The notes under the pieces were generated by a model. It had not been told where the DNA came from and did no database searches. It was given only the letters and a program-made list of their open reading frames with translations. This document shows positions 21,789-34,631 of a DNA stretch of 64,000 bases, piece by piece; position 1 is the first letter of the stretch, and each line of letters starts with the position of its first letter. This DNA comes from Nissolia schottii (lineage: Eukaryota > Streptophyta > Magnoliopsida > Fabales > Fabaceae), in NCBI GenBank assembly GCA_003254905.1, contig QANU01004362.1, positions 264,742 to 328,741 on the forward strand, given 5' to 3'. Position numbers and translations under genes: made by a program.

Positions 21789-22413
21789 ATTGGAAACAAC
21801 TACTCAATCCATTGATACACCAGTGTCAAACGCACACACCCACCACTTAGCCAATGTATTATGTATGCCCTTCCACTAGAATACGTTCCCCCAGGGTACG
21901 TGCGTCAACATAGTGAATAATCTTTTGTATCAATCGTGATCAATCCCTCCGATACAGTCTGCACCTCCAGTGAATTACTCAAATGATATGCAAGCTTTGT
22001 TGCATCATTTCTCAACAATGTATGGAAACCAATTAATCAGGTCCTTTGACCGATTTTGTGACAAGTTTTCCGAGGAATCAAATAGGCCCTCAGGGAAACT
22101 ATTCGAATCTAGGGAATATACACCCTAACTTGCCACTTCCATACAATGCATATGTTTCAAACCCACTATCGCAAACAATTCTAGCAATGCCAAGGAAAAA
22201 GTATCCCCACTTGCGGTTGCCCAACAACAGTTGGCTGGGAAGGATCATGATCTTATGACTCAACCAATGATCATAACGCTAAGGTCGTTGTTCGAATCTA
22301 ATAGTGCAAGAATTGAACAAATGATGGATCAAATTGCCAAACACAAATGGTTCAAGGAGAAGATAACTTTAATTTAAACCTAAACAATCTTCCTCCACTT
22401 GGAATGGAACATG

Positions 22414-23084
22414 TGATGGGAAATCCAACACAATAAATATACAACTCAATCAGAGCTATATGCAGCAGATAATAATTTCTCCAACTTGCAAGAATCTATG
22501 AGGAGCAATAACAAATAATGACAACAACAAAAAAACACACAAAAGGAAGACACGGTAATTTTTAACGTGAAAAACCTTCTCAATGGGAGAAGTAAAAACC
22601 ACGGCCACAAGCCAGTCAATCAAGCTCCACTATAATCAAAATAAGGGTACAAGAGAGTCTCAATCACAGCACTAATCATGCTTAATAATCAGTAAAAAGA
22701 ACAAGGCAAGAATGATGAAATAGAGAATAAGAGAAACCAGAAAACCTCAAATTCGTTGTTATTGCGCGCGGCCAATTTCTCACTGCTCAAGCAACTTCTC
22801 GACGATCCCACCGTCCAGATTAAAGTATCACGTGTTCCGAACCTGCTGTAAAAATTTTAGCCTGATCTAACGGTGAACGAAGCGATAGCAGCAGATCAAA
22901 AATTGCTGCGCTGACAAAAAACGTGAAAAACATTTTCTCCTCTTCTCCTTATTTTCTATTCTTTCTTGTGTTTTCTCAACTCTCTCTTAACCCTAAAAAC
23001 TGACCCCTCTCCACTGTTAAGTGAGAAGAGTGGGTTTGCAAATATTGAACCTTTCTCCCCATAGGAAGGGAGCCCAACCCAACA
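22414..23084 (-). mobile_element. Solo LTR of a Copia-type element (671 bp)
   Basis: On the plus strand it reads TGATGGGAAATCCAACAC to GAGCCCAACCCAACA, so it has TG...CA ends. ACATG flanks it at 22409-22413 and 23085-23089, and is present once in the empty site at 3143-3147. Read on the minus strand it begins TGTTGGGTTGGGCTCC, as in common plant Copia LTRs. There is no internal region or second LTR, so it is a recombination product. Confidence 0.88.
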
Positions 23085-23140
23085 ACATGTCCCTGCTACT
23101 ACACAAAGCTTGGTTCTGCGTATAGCATAATCAACCACAA

Positions 23141-23440
23141 AAATCGAATTTTGTTATTATTTCATGTTCTATATGATTGTAATAAACTTTTCATTAGTCA
23201 AATCATTGAAAGAGTCAACTTATAAGAGATTTAGAGATTTGTGAACTATTTGAGCTTACGATGCACCTCTATACACATATTGTATTAAAAATTATTAATT
23301 TATCACATTAAATCATATAATTCTTCAATATGTCATATTAGATCATGAAATAATAATAAAATCCGATAATTTAGTTGCAAAAATGATCAAAAATGGATCA
23401 ATTAAGTAGCATAAGATAATTACCTCATGGAGTAAATGAG
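23141..23440. mobile_element. Foldback element with long inverted arms
   Basis: 23145-23166 and 23344-23365 are near-perfect inverted copies (CGAATTTTGTTATTATTTCA against its complement), with about 180 bases between. The right arm extends to about 23435 and matches the reverse complement of 3330-3425. The outer left arm is deleted here. After 23440 the EF-hand 3' flank resumes, so the element sat in that flank. Target duplications are not identifiable. Confidence 0.55.
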
Positions 23441-23957
23441 AAACTATCTAAATCAAAGCCCACAAATAAACCACTGATACAAGAACAATCATCACCACAA
23501 TGTGTTGTTCTAGATGCCAAAAAAATCTTCCCTTTCCAACCAATACGTTAAAAAATTGAATACTAAGCAGCACTACTGGGATAACGCTCTCGCCGAACAG
23601 CCTTCATGAGTAGGCTGTCCTCCTCGAGCGCCATCTGAACGGGCAGACTGCCGAGCCCGCTCGCCATGGCGACCATCATCCGCTTGCTCTTCTCCTTGAA
23701 CTCCACCAGGTCAACCGTCCCTTTGAGGTCGTGGTCTAACTGCACATACAACGACTCGTAGACTCGAGCGAGCTCCTTGGGGTCGGTCGCCCTTCCCATT
23801 GACCCCGAAGTGCGTCTCTAAGGCCCTAAGGCCTTAGAACTCCTTCAACATCTCCATGTAGGAGTGTAGGCCGTCCGACGTCTAGCTGGACAAAAAGGTT
23901 GCCCACCAAGACGTCGAAGGCCTCCTCTTCTTCCACGGAGTTGGTTATGGTGGCCCC

Positions 23958-24244
23958 TCTTAGCATATATTTTATTTATCTATTTCTATGTATTATGAGT
24001 TAGATATGTAGGTAGTTAGCTGGTAGTTAATTGGCTATGCCATCTTGGCATTTCAGTCTGTTTTTCTGTTATTTTTGGTTGCACACTGCAACTAGTTGGT
24101 TAGTGAATTGGTGTGTGTATATACAGAGTACAAGGTGCCGAATACCAATTAAATGAAGATCTTTCAGTCATCTAAGTTGAGTTCATTCACTCTCCTGTCC
24201 TTTCTCTCTGATTGTGAAAGAACGATCTGCACTTGCATCTATCA
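23958..24244 (+). repeat. 5' LTR of the degenerate Copia element
   Basis: It begins TCTTAGCATATATTTTATTT and ends GCATCTATCA. It is followed by TGGTAGGG, a poor remnant of a primer-binding site. TATA-like TATATACAG lies near 24118. Confidence 0.85.
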
Positions 24245-26233
24245 TGGTAGGGTTGGTTTTAAATTGTAGTTGCAGTTGCGATTGCAAGTATTGCGAGTAC
24301 TGGGATTTGATTGCATCCGTTGCAGCGTGAATTTTTTTTTTTTTTTTTTTAAATTCGTACAAAATTTGATAAAAGACATATATAATCATGATAACTTTGT
24401 ATATATTTTTATTTGACATATTATATAAGTTTATGTTACTACTTCAAGACTTTATATTATCTCAATAAATAATATAAAGTAATTTTATATTAAAAAAATA
24501 TTATTACATTGATTCTAAACCAGCCTTCTAAAGTATTACAGAAACATATACGCACACACGCAGAACAATAACAATGAAAAAGAAAATCTAATGCCAAAGT
24601 TTAAACAAATATGATAAAATATATCATATTTTTATAAATTATACTCATTTAGAGAGAAATATCTCACTTTTCCTAATTATTTTCACATTTTATCATCAAA
24701 AATTAATTTTATCCCCAAATCTAATCTAATAATTTTCCTTCCCAAATCCAATTTAAAAGAAAAAGAAATATCTCAAAAAAATTTGAACCCAAATAAGTAA
24801 AAGAGGGAAAATTTTGGCCAAATTCTAAAATCCATCTAGATAGCTCTTTTCCGGCCAAATCTCTCCCTCCCTCTGCTACACTATTCCTAAAAACACGATC
24901 GTGCCCTAATCTCACTTTTTCCTTCTTCTTCCATTTCTTCATCCTTCATTTTTCAACCTTTCTTTATGATTTTCTCACTTTCCTTCCCAACCCAAGCCCC
25001 ATCAAGCCTTCTTTTCCTTACAAATTCACTTAGAAAGTTCGAAAGATTGTGCTTTAAGCACGGACTTTCTCTGAGCTCAAGTTGTATTTTATTTTCTTTG
25101 TTTGTCGGGAAGCAGTGCCCCACATGTCAGGAGCTCCCAGTGTCAGTGCTCCTTATTCGTCAGTTATTTTAAGATGAGTGATGTTTAATCACGACATATG
25201 TTTGCCATTAGTTTTATTTTATGAAATATTTTTTATGCATATTTTCATTTAATTTTATGCTTAGTTAAATTATGTTTATTTTTAGAAATTATTTGTCTTT
25301 TATTTATAGAAAATATTTATGAAAATATTTTATAACTCATGAAAATTAGTTTAGAAAGACATGCTACCGTTTTATTTTATTTGTGCATGAGTTAAATATG
25401 ATGTATGTGCATGTTGCATGAAGTCTTAGGAGGAAATACTTCAATTCAACTGTCAGTTATTATGTTTTAAGAACATTTTTAAGGAAGTTAATCTAGGATA
25501 GAACTGTAAGTCAGCGACAACCTATGTTGACCTTTTGGTACCATTGTAGTTAGATTCAGACCAATTATTAAGAATCTAGGGACTCAGATAGATTAAATTA
25601 CCATTATCTATCAAGACCTAGGTATTTGGGTAGTGTGTCAAAGCTAGACTGTATTGCTTGAGATCCGTTTGTCTAGATATCTTTCTTGGTTGTTATGATT
25701 ATGTTTCAATAATGGACTATGTTTTTATTATAAAGTATTCCTACAAATGTTTTCATGTATACCATACATTATGTAATGCATTGTATGTGTCATGTTTATG
25801 AACTATCTCATATGGTCATGAATCCATTCATTGAGATGATGACTCACGCCCGCATCTATTTGTTTCAGCTGCAGGCCACGACGAGGATACAGTTCCTCTC
25901 CTTTAGTAGTCAACCGGAATCCTTTGGTGAGCTTCACATTACCGCAAAGTTATTCTAAGTTTATGTTTCAATTAGTTTATTTATATGTTATTCAGTTTAG
26001 TGCTCCAATGAACTAGATGCAAGATGTTATGTATTTTCAGCTATTTAATTTCCTATTTTAATTATGGTTTTTATGTAAGGATTTTATGAGACAAGTATTC
26101 AATTTATTTTTGAAGTTTAGTTTATTTTAAAAGGTTTTCTTATAGTTTGTTTATAAAACGTTGCGCGCTTTTATTATTAACACGTTAAGAGCTTTCGTAA
26201 GGGAATTAGTCTCTTGGGTGCTGGTGACGATTC
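24245..26233 (+). other. Foreign or scrambled DNA where gag should be
   Basis: No gag frame is present. 24820-26230 looks like part of a Ty3-type LTR: a pyrimidine-rich leader (24905-24960), then TTTCAGCTGCAGGCCACGAC near 25865 in a setting typical of such LTRs. Clear ends and target duplications were not found. Small frames here are probably chance. Confidence 0.4.
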
Positions 26234-29145
26234 ATGGAGACGTCACAACTTCACTCCACCAACTTGATTTCTGTCACCCCTACTAACCATGACTCTAATA
26301 CAGGTATATCCTTCCTTTCTAGTGTAGTATCCCTACCTTCAAAAGGGATTTTAGACTCGGAGGCAACATATCATATGTGCTACTCTCTCCAACTTTATTC
26401 ACATCACTATAACATCACACCTATTACCACTGCATTACCTAATGGTAACTCAGTTATAGCTACTATTGTCGGGTCTGTTCATTTTTCTAACTCCTTCATC
26501 TTAGAACATGTATTGTTTGTGCCTAACTTTTCCCTTAACATCATTTCCATTTCCAAATTAACCTCCATGATGCATTACTCATTATTGTTTACAAATTCAA
26601 CACATGTAATCCAAGATCACCTCAATTCCAGGGGGATTGGCACTGCTGCCGTTAGAAATTGTCTTTACATTTTAAATCCCTTTCAAAATGTTGTTGTGTA
26701 TGTTCCTTCCATACACAATGCCACATCACATAATGTCACCAATTGGCACTACAGATTGGGCCATTTAGCAAAAGACACTCTCAATGTACTTGCCAAAAAA
26801 TTTTCTTACATATCAATAAAAGATTGTGATGATTATGTTGTTTTTCCATTGGCAAAGCAACAAAAATTAGTTTTTCCCATTAGAATTTCTAGAAGTAGTC
26901 ATGTGTTTCAATTGATGCATATGAACATATGGGGTCCTTTGGCAACAAGTTTCCTACATGGCCACCGTTATTTTCTTATAGATGATCACTCACACCACAC
27001 ATGGATTTTTCTGATGAAAAATAAATTTGAACATGCAACTGTATTATTTCCTTCATTACATTAATTGAAAATAAGTTTTTCTGTCATGTTAAAACAATTA
27101 GGACTGATAATGATTTTGAATTTCACATGCAACATTATTTTCAATCTAAGGGCATCATCAACCAAACTTCTTGCGTGGAAACGCCTGAACAAAACGATAT
27201 TGTGGAACGCAAGCCCCAATACATCTTGAACATCACTAGGTCTCTAATTTTTCAATCAACTTTACCCCATTCTTTTTGGAACTATGCAGTTGTTCATGTT
27301 GTATTCGTAATGAATCGGGTTCCTAGTAAAATCTTAGATAATAAAAGCCCTTTTGAGATCCTTCATTATAAACCTCCAGACTTGTCTTTTCTAAAAAAAA
27401 AATTGGATGTCAATGCTATGCTTCTACTCTAGTAAATCACATAACTAAACTGGATCCGCGAGCAAGAAGATACATTTACCTAGGTTCACAAACATGGTGT
27501 GAAGGGCTATGTTCTCTATGATTTGCATACTAGGGATTTCCTTATTTCTAGAAATATTACTTTTCATGAATCCATCTTTCCATTTAAGAATTCTTTGCCA
27601 AGTGACAACAATATCAATCTCCTATCACTCCTTGATCTCACCTTACAAGACCTTAATATTTACCCTCACCTCTCGCTATCTCATAAGCATTTTACCTGCA
27701 CACTCTCCCTCACCAAAGAACCAATAACCTGTGAAGAGGATGTTAAAAGTGAATGTTGAAAACAAGCCATGCATGCAAGCCGAGATTCAAGCTCGTCTCC
27801 AAACTAACACTTGGGAATTTACCGAAGTTCCACTTGGGAAACAAATAGTTGGTTGCAAATGGGTGTACAAAGGCAAGCTAAAAGATTATGGTTCAATAGA
27901 AAGGCACAAAGTCCACTTAGTGGCAAAGGGCTTCACCCAACAAGAAGGTATTGATTTCACTGAAACCTTCTCCCATGTTTCTAAACTCAACACCGTTCAA
28001 CTCCTTCTAGCATTGGCATCCTTTAATTTAATGATTGGATATTAGAGCACTCGGATGCAACAATGCATTTTTGCATGGTGATCTACATGAGGAAGTTTAC
28101 ACGGATTTACCTAAAGGAGCCACCTCTCCAAGGCTTGGCCAAGTGTGTAAGCTCAAGAAGTCCTTGAATGGTTTGAGACAGGCTACTCACCAATGGAATG
28201 AGAGACGCTCTCATGCACGTTCTCATTGGATTGGGTTATACACAATCTCAAGAAGCATAAACCTGATGGAAAATTCACAGCCCTGCTAGTCTGTGTGGAC
28301 GATATGATCCTTAGCAAAAATAATTCATCTGAAATTGCTACAGTTAAGAGCCAACTTGATGCACTCTTTTGCATCATAGACCTTGGCCCCTTGAAGTTCT
28401 TTCTTGGGTTAGAGGAATTGCACGGTCTACTGCTGACATTTCTTTAAACCAGCGACAATACACACCTGAGCTACTTGACTCCGCGAGACTTATGGGCTGC
28501 AAACCAAATTTAATTAACTCTAATGGCTCACCCAATCAAGCTCCAACTTGATGATGATGATGTTCCTTTTGATGATCCTGCTACATATCGCAGATTAGTT
28601 GGTCGGCTCATATACCTCACCAACACTAGAACCGACATTAATTAGCTTCTCAGTCACACATTTGAGCCAATTTATGCACAACCCCATGCTGTCTCATCCC
28701 CAAAGTTGCTTTGCACATCTGAAAATATCTCAAAGGGGCATCCCTAGGAAATGTCTCCTTTTCCCATTAGATAGTTCTCAACAACTACAAGCCTACAGTG
28801 ATTCTGACTGGGCATCATGTCTAGATACCAGCAGAAGGTCAGTTATTGGGTTCTGCATCTTCCTTGGCTCTGCATTAGTTTCTTGGAAGGCTAAGAAGCA
28901 ACCACTCATGTCTAGATCCTCCAACGAAACAAAGTTTCACGCATTGGCAGCCACCACATGTGAGATCTAGTGGTTCACATACCTTTTCCAGGATTTTCAT
29001 GTCCCAATCACCAAGCCTACACTGCTGTTTTGTGATAAAAGATCATCCTTGCACCTTGTAGCGAACCCTGTTTACCACGAGAGAAGTAAGCACATAGAGT
29101 TGGATTGTCATGTCGTTCACAAAAAATGAAGTTTGGCCTCATTCA
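26234..29145 (+). pseudogene. Copia pol remnant (protease, integrase, RT, RNase H)
   Basis: At least eight overlapping or shifted frames carry recognisable pieces. Protease is at 26340-26370, where the active site reads ILDSEATYHMC instead of DSGA. The GAG-pre-integrase motif HYRLGHLAKDTL lies near 26750, and the integrase core runs 26900-27430 (MNIWGPL; ETPEQNDIVERK). Reverse transcriptase starts at 27740 ([11 protein letters not shown]) and its active site is CVDDMIL near 28290. RNase H is at 28790-28970 (AYSDSDWASC, then SRSSNETKFHAL). Frameshifts and stops rule out a functional polyprotein. The lost protease glycine is a further lesion. Confidence 0.9.
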
Positions 29146-29274
29146 TTTGCTCCCAGTTAAGTCCAAAGCACAAATCACTGACTTATGCACTAAAGCTCTT
29201 CTTCCCAAAATCTTTCAGCAACTATCTTCCAAGTTAGGAATGCTTGATGTACACTCACTAGCTTGAAGCGGGGC

Positions 29275-29559
29275 TCCTATCATATATTGCATTTATCCAT
29301 TTCTATGTATTATGAGTTAGATATGTAGGTAGTTAGCTGGTAGTTAATTAGATATGCCACCCTAGCTGTTTTTTCTATTATTTTTGGTTGCACATTGTAG
29401 CTAGTTAGTTAGTGAATTGGTGTATGTATATATATAATGCACAAGGTACCAAATACCAATTCAATGAAGAACTTTCAGTCATTTAAGCTGAGTTCACTCA
29501 CTCTCATGTCCTTTCTCTCTAATTGTGGAAGAACAATCTGCACTTCGTGCATCTTATCA
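29275..29559 (+). repeat. 3' LTR of the degenerate Copia element
   Basis: It begins TCCTATCATATATTGCATTT right after the polypurine tract and ends GCATCTTATCA. It has a small internal deletion relative to the 5' LTR. Confidence 0.85.
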
Positions 29560-29585
29560 GCCACGTCTAGGATTTCTACGCTCAT

Positions 29586-29885
29586 GATCGTTTTTTCGAA
29601 AAAGCAGCTTAAGCCGTTACGGTTTTTGTTTGTAGTGGTGGAAAAAAAAAGGAGTAATGTGGGATTTGAGTGTGTTTGATTTGATGAATGGTTTGGGGTG
29701 ATTCGAAGGTATATATAGGAGTCGAAATAGGGATAGTGGCAATTTGGTTATGACTGGAAAAGCGAAACGTTGTTCTCGTGTTTAGGGAACACTGCTTCTT
29801 TTTTATTACTTCGGTGGGTACGCGTTTTGTCACCGTTGTTCTGCCTTTACTCCTTGGTCCGACCAAGTTTGACACCACACCTCAT
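29586..29885 (-). promoter_or_regulatory. Relic promoter of the EF-hand pseudogene
   Basis: Homologous to the upstream regions of the three other EF-hand copies: it shares TTTGAGTGTGTTTGAT, the TATATATA motif (near 29711) and GCGAAACGTTGTTC. It no longer drives a complete gene. Confidence 0.6.
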
Positions 29886-30213
29886 GATTCCCTCTTATTA
29901 GTATACTATAAGATTAGATTAGGTAGCATTTGACTTTATTCGAAAGGTTGATTAATTAGTTCTAGTTCTAGATGGAAATTAAAAAAAGTTTATTTGACCC
30001 ATGTGTAAACGTTTAAACAATTTCATATAAAAATTAGACACACGTTTAAGTAAGCTATATTCATTGTTTTTTATTTTATTGAACTATCGACATTTAAGCC
30101 CTGTATATTACTAGAAATTAATTAACTCAAGGCCAAATCGACTGTAAACCTTTTTTAGGGGACACAGATTTCATAGTTATTTTTTTAAACTTCAAATCAC
30201 TAATTAAGAAAAA

Positions 30214-30251
<38 letters not shown>

Positions 30252-31104
30252 NCCAATAATTTATAATTCTCTAAGCCCAAACCCCAATTGTTTAGTCTGT
30301 TGGCCCGAAATTAGCCCAAAATACAATAATTTACAACCCACCAAATAACAAAAATGTTAAGAAAAACCTACCTTTACTTCATTAGTGGGACTCTCTTAGG
30401 TTGTGTTTGAATGGGGGATTTCTAGAGGGTAATGTATTTTTTAGGGTATTTTAAATTCTTTATTGTAAAATATTGTGTTTGGATATTTCATTAAGAAGAT
30501 TTTCAAAATTCAAATGATTATAATGAAGTATTTTAACTATTCAAAATAGAGAATTTGAAATTCCTCCTATAGAGGGTATTTTAAATGCCCCTCTCCCTCT
30601 CTCTTTCCTTAGAGGTCTCATGTTCAAAACTCTCCAATGTAACAAAAAGAAAATAAATTTTATTCTCTCTACTAAAAGTCTCTTTCACACCATAATTAAA
30701 ACAAAATATAGCACTCTTCTTTGACATTATTTACCTTCATTGGAGATCAGCCTTATCTCTCCTCCTTTTAGTTTCATATCGTTTTTCCTTATCAAGTTCT
30801 ATCTCTTCGTGTTCTCTTCAATTTTTTTTTGTTGAAATTCTCAATTTCTATATATTTTTTTCTTATTACTTTTATGAGTGTTTTTTTTTTCTTTTTTAAA
30901 TTATACCATTGTTCTTTTTCTTTTATGTTTGTGATGATTTATGGTGTTATGCACGAAAAGATTGTGGTATTTAGAATTTAGGGTTATATAAAGGAAATAG
31001 AAATCTATGATCAAACCAGAGACAAAAATAAAAAGCTATTTTTTGGAAAAATTAAATGAGTAAAATGTAAAAACAAGCTAGAGAAGACGATGCAATGCAT
31101 AATT
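29886..31104. other. AT-rich intergenic DNA with (AT)n and an undetermined base
   Basis: An AT-dinucleotide run at 30218-30251 ends in a single n at 30252. A duplicated-looking word pair near 30540-30600 (GGGTATTTTAAAT) recalls a MITE, but no ends were found. No gene is seen. Confidence 0.55.
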
Positions 31105-34100
31105 GTTAGCTCACACATTGCCTTAAAAAGCAGGCTGGATAGGATGCTAATGGAGCATGAGTGAAATACAACTTTCCCTGACTTGAAACTGAGTGTACTT
31201 CCAAACTCAGTATCGAATCACACTCCTCTCCTATTGGAATTGGAAAAAAATTGTTAGCGAACTGAAGCCCTTTAGAAACTTAGATGCATGGTTCTCACAT
31301 CCAGGATTCTCGAAGATGGTAAAGGAGGAATGGCGTAAAATGGGAGAGGTTCCAATTGTGGACAAGTTGAAACTAACCAAAGATCCTTTGAAGAAGTGGA
31401 ACAAAGAAGTATTTGGGAACATTAACAATACAATCAACAAAATGGAAAAAAGGAACAGATGGCTACTCAGAGCAAGTTGGATTCACAACCGGACAATGTG
31501 GTGGACCGCACAAGGTTATTGGCAATCAATTCTCACTTGACGAAATGGTACGAAAGAGGGAAATGCGCATCAAACTAGGAGACGGAAACGTAAAATACTT
31601 CTATACAGCAGCGGTGGGTCGGCGGAGGAAAAAGCAAATAGATCATCTTAAAGTGGGGAACCGAACTATAAGACACCCAAGAAGCATTTAAAAAAAAAAG
31701 ATATTGCATTACTACAGGAGCCTCTACAAACAAACTTCCCTTCCTACTATCCATATGCCGCCTAATAGCTTACGCTCTATCAACCCACAACAAGCGGCTG
31801 ATCTGGAAAGAATGTTGACCCTGTATGAGATTAATGAAGTAGTGCAATCATGTGACTCATCTAAATCCCCTGCCTATGATGGATTCAACATGAAGTTCAT
31901 CAAATAATTTTCGGAGAATCTGGAGGAAGACATAGGAAGGATTATAACTAATTTCTTCACAACAGGAACATTTCCCAAGGAAATCAATTCAACTTAGGTG
32001 GCTTTGGCACCGAAAGTGAAACGAGCAATAGAGATCAAGAACTTTCTCCCCATTAGCATGGTAGGTTGTATGCACATAATCATTGCGAAAATTCTATCAA
32101 ACAGATTATGCCAGGTCATGCCAAGCCTAATTGGTGAATCATAATCAGCCTTTATCTAAGAGAAATATTCTGGATGGTAAGGCAGTACTACTCAAGCTTG
32201 ACTTTCAGAAAGCCTTTGATACGGAGCGATGGAGTTTCCTTGATGAGCCAATGGAAAATATAGGATTTGGGTATCATTGGAGGCAAATGATCATCCATTA
32301 CATCACGACGGCTTCAATGTCCTTCTTAATTAATGGCTCTCCCTTAATCCCCTTCAACCTACAACGAGGCTTATGGCAAGGCGACCCATTATCCCCCTTA
32401 CTTTTCCTACTAGTGGTTGAATCCTTTTACAGGTTGGCAAATTTGGCTACTGGTTGTGGTAAAATAGAAGGTATTTAGGTGGGAGAAAACAAAATTGAAC
32501 TCACCCATCTACAATTTGTGTACGACACTCTAATATTTGCTCCTGAAAATACAACTTGTTTGAGGAACTACATAAGTACTTGTTGGCTTGCTTCTTTATC
32601 ATGTCAGGACTAAATATAAACTTTAGAAAATCAACTCTTATTGCGATTGGTTGCGACAAGGATTGGGTTGAAGCAACACAGAATATCCTATAGTGTTTGG
32701 TTGTCCAAATACCAATCACTTATCTTGGAATTCCTCTTGGAGAAAACCCGAGGAAACTGGAGACTTGGAAGACAGTGGTGGAAAAAAGTGGAACAAAGAC
32801 TATCCATCTGGAAGGCTAGCCTACTCTCAAGAGCGGGTAGGTTGACTCTAATTAAGGCAGTTCTGAATAGCCTCCCTCTATACTATCTAAGCATCTTTAA
32901 GATCCCCAAGTTAGCAGATGCAAGAATTATTGGCATTCAAAGAAGATTCTTATGGTTCTTGAACACATTGAGGAAAGGAATCTTATTGATCATGTGGGAA
33001 GTCATTCAAAGGCCTAAAGATATGAGGGCCCTTGGGGTGGCCAATATCATTGTCCAAAACGTGACATGCTATTCAAATGGTGGTATAGGTTTTCAAACGT
33101 CGACGCCACTTTGGAAGAAGATAGTTATCTCCAACCACAACATAATGATGATTGAGCCACACAAATCTCTACAAACACATGGGCTTCCAAGCCTGTGGAG
33201 ACAATTGTCGAATATGGATATCTTTGGTAAGGAAATAAGAAACATAGCATTCTCTAGATTAAGAAAGAAAGTGGGTGATGACTCTCTTACTTCATTTTAG
33301 AAGGAGACTTGGGTAGGTCAGCACTCATTAAAGGATCGCTTCTTAAGACTATTCTTGGTATCACTTCAACAAAACTGAAAAATCTCATAAATGAGTGGAT
33401 GGGACCGGGGTAGATGGACGTGGAGGTTGGAGTGGAGAAGGAGCTTGTTCACATGGGAAGAGCAACTGTTAGTTGATATTCTTCTAGCAATTAACCAACA
33501 TATATTCTTAGAGGGGGTGGGTGATGAGTGTGCATGGAAATACAACTCCTCCGGTAAATTTTTTGTTTCGTCCTTTTCTTTATAGGTTTTTAAGTCAAAT
33601 GTTGGTGACTCTAGTGAATGGTGCGATGAGAGTAAAGCCTGGAAAGGCCTTCCTCCCCCAAAAGTGGAGTTGTTGATGTAGTTCATCCTCTAAAACCACC
33701 TCAACACAAAAATGGACTCGGTATCCACTGCCATGTGGTCCTCTTGCGCTAAATGAGGGAACATATCAGGGTGCTTTCCAAAGGGTTCAGTTCAGTTCTA
33801 TGACGCTTGGCTAGGTGCAACGTTCAGAAAATTTGACAAGAAACCATGGATATCCCTTCTATATGTCAGTGTATGGTCTATCTGGTGGCTTTGGAATAAG
33901 ATGACCTTTAACAACTTCAAAACAAATTAGGAAGAATAAACCAACTCTATCCTACGACAGCTAGGTTTATGGACCAATGCATGGTGTCACAAAATACTTG
34001 TTGAGCCTAAATTCTTTCTTACAAACATATCGCACGGCCGGGCTTGGTCTAAGAAATAGGGCAATTGATATGCACATAATGCTGATTTGTTTCTTCCCAT

Positions 34101-34631
34101 GCTTACTTGAGATATTTCTGGTTCATGCTGGCCAATTCAGTATAACATACCAGGAGAAAACTTCAAGAATTGCAATTCAAAGGAGTGCTGATATAGGTCA
34201 CTAGCGGGTGCTTGGAAGTTCTGCTGCAGACCATTTGCTCTCAGGACACTCCATTAATTTCGAGGAAAATTCATTGAAGCAATGCCATTGGTCCTCAGTA
34301 AGGTGTTGGGTGTTTCTAGTAATTAGTGGTGAACCTATGTTGATTAGCTTCAAGGCTGCACAACTTCAGAGCTATGAAAATCCCTTGTTATTTGAATCTG
34401 TAGTTTACCCTAGTGTCGTTCTATCTTCTGTTTTTGGGTTCCCTAGTTCTGTGGCGCTGTTATTCTGCTACTCCAGTTTAACCTGATTCTCGTGTTTTGT
34501 TGTTCTATTTGCTATCTTTTCCCTGTATTTCCTTGTTACTGGTTGTTTGTTGCTCATTTTCCTTGTATCTTTGTTGCTCCTCATCCTTTAGATGATCTGA
34601 GCCCGCTTTAATCTATCCCAAAAAAAAAAAA
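31105..34631 (+). mobile_element. 5'-truncated, decayed LINE with poly(A) tail
   Basis: It begins inside the end of the endonuclease domain (LKSRLDRMLMEHE, the expected Trp now a stop near 31149). The linker follows (FRNLDAWFSHPGF), then reverse transcriptase: SCDSSKSPAYDGF (31850), LLKLDFQKAFDTERW (32180) and LQRGLWQGDPLSPLLF (32370). The catalytic motif usually written FADD is VYDT here (near 32520), so the polymerase is dead. 32770-33300 holds the thumb region (WKASLLSRAGRLTLIKAVLN), and about 33390-33590 a zinc-binding RT-associated region. At least six stops or shifts break the frame. It ends in 12 A at 34620-34631. Its last 660 bases are repeated at 40337-41013. Confidence 0.88.

Larger units (their letters stand above)
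20349..23140. repeat. Block X, copy 2, with nested insertions
   Basis: The counterpart of 1400-3200. It carries a SINE (21279-21467), a 111-base tandem duplication (from 21567) and a solo LTR (22414-23084), all absent from copy 1. Near 23140 it lacks the equivalent of about 3203-3396 and joins directly to the foldback region. The open frame of copy 1 is broken here by indels. Confidence 0.75.
23958..29559 (+). mobile_element. Degenerate Ty1/Copia retrotransposon inside the EF-hand pseudogene
   Basis: Two direct LTRs (23958-24244 and 29275-29559) bracket a broken pol region in the order protease, integrase, reverse transcriptase, RNase H, which is Copia order. GCCCC (23953-23957) and GCCAC (29560-29564) are the probable 5-base target duplication. 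The LTR starts have changed from TG to TC. A polypurine tract GCTTGAAGCGGGG lies just before the 3' LTR. The LTRs differ at many sites, so the insertion is old. The gag region is missing; 24245-26233 is unrelated DNA. Confidence 0.9.
23563..29585 (-). pseudogene. EF-hand protein pseudogene, split by a Copia insertion
   Basis: The minus-strand gene is in two pieces. 29585-29560 encodes the start (MSVEILDVA), and 23957-23563 encodes the rest to the stop. A 5.6-kb Copia element sits between them at about codon 9. The second piece has its own damage: where intact copies have the first calcium loop DADNDGLLSYTE, five bases are missing, which shifts the frame and soon gives stops. The second loop survives as DHDLKGTVDLVE, its position-12 Glu kept. 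The last 72 or so residues align with the intact copies. The upstream sequence to about 29880, including a TATATA motif, is still recognisable. The gene is dead twice over. Confidence 0.9.

Noticed and set aside
30380..30610. Possible MITE with GGGTATTTTAAAT words
   Set aside because: The words are direct and inverted only loosely, and no terminal repeats or target duplication could be set.
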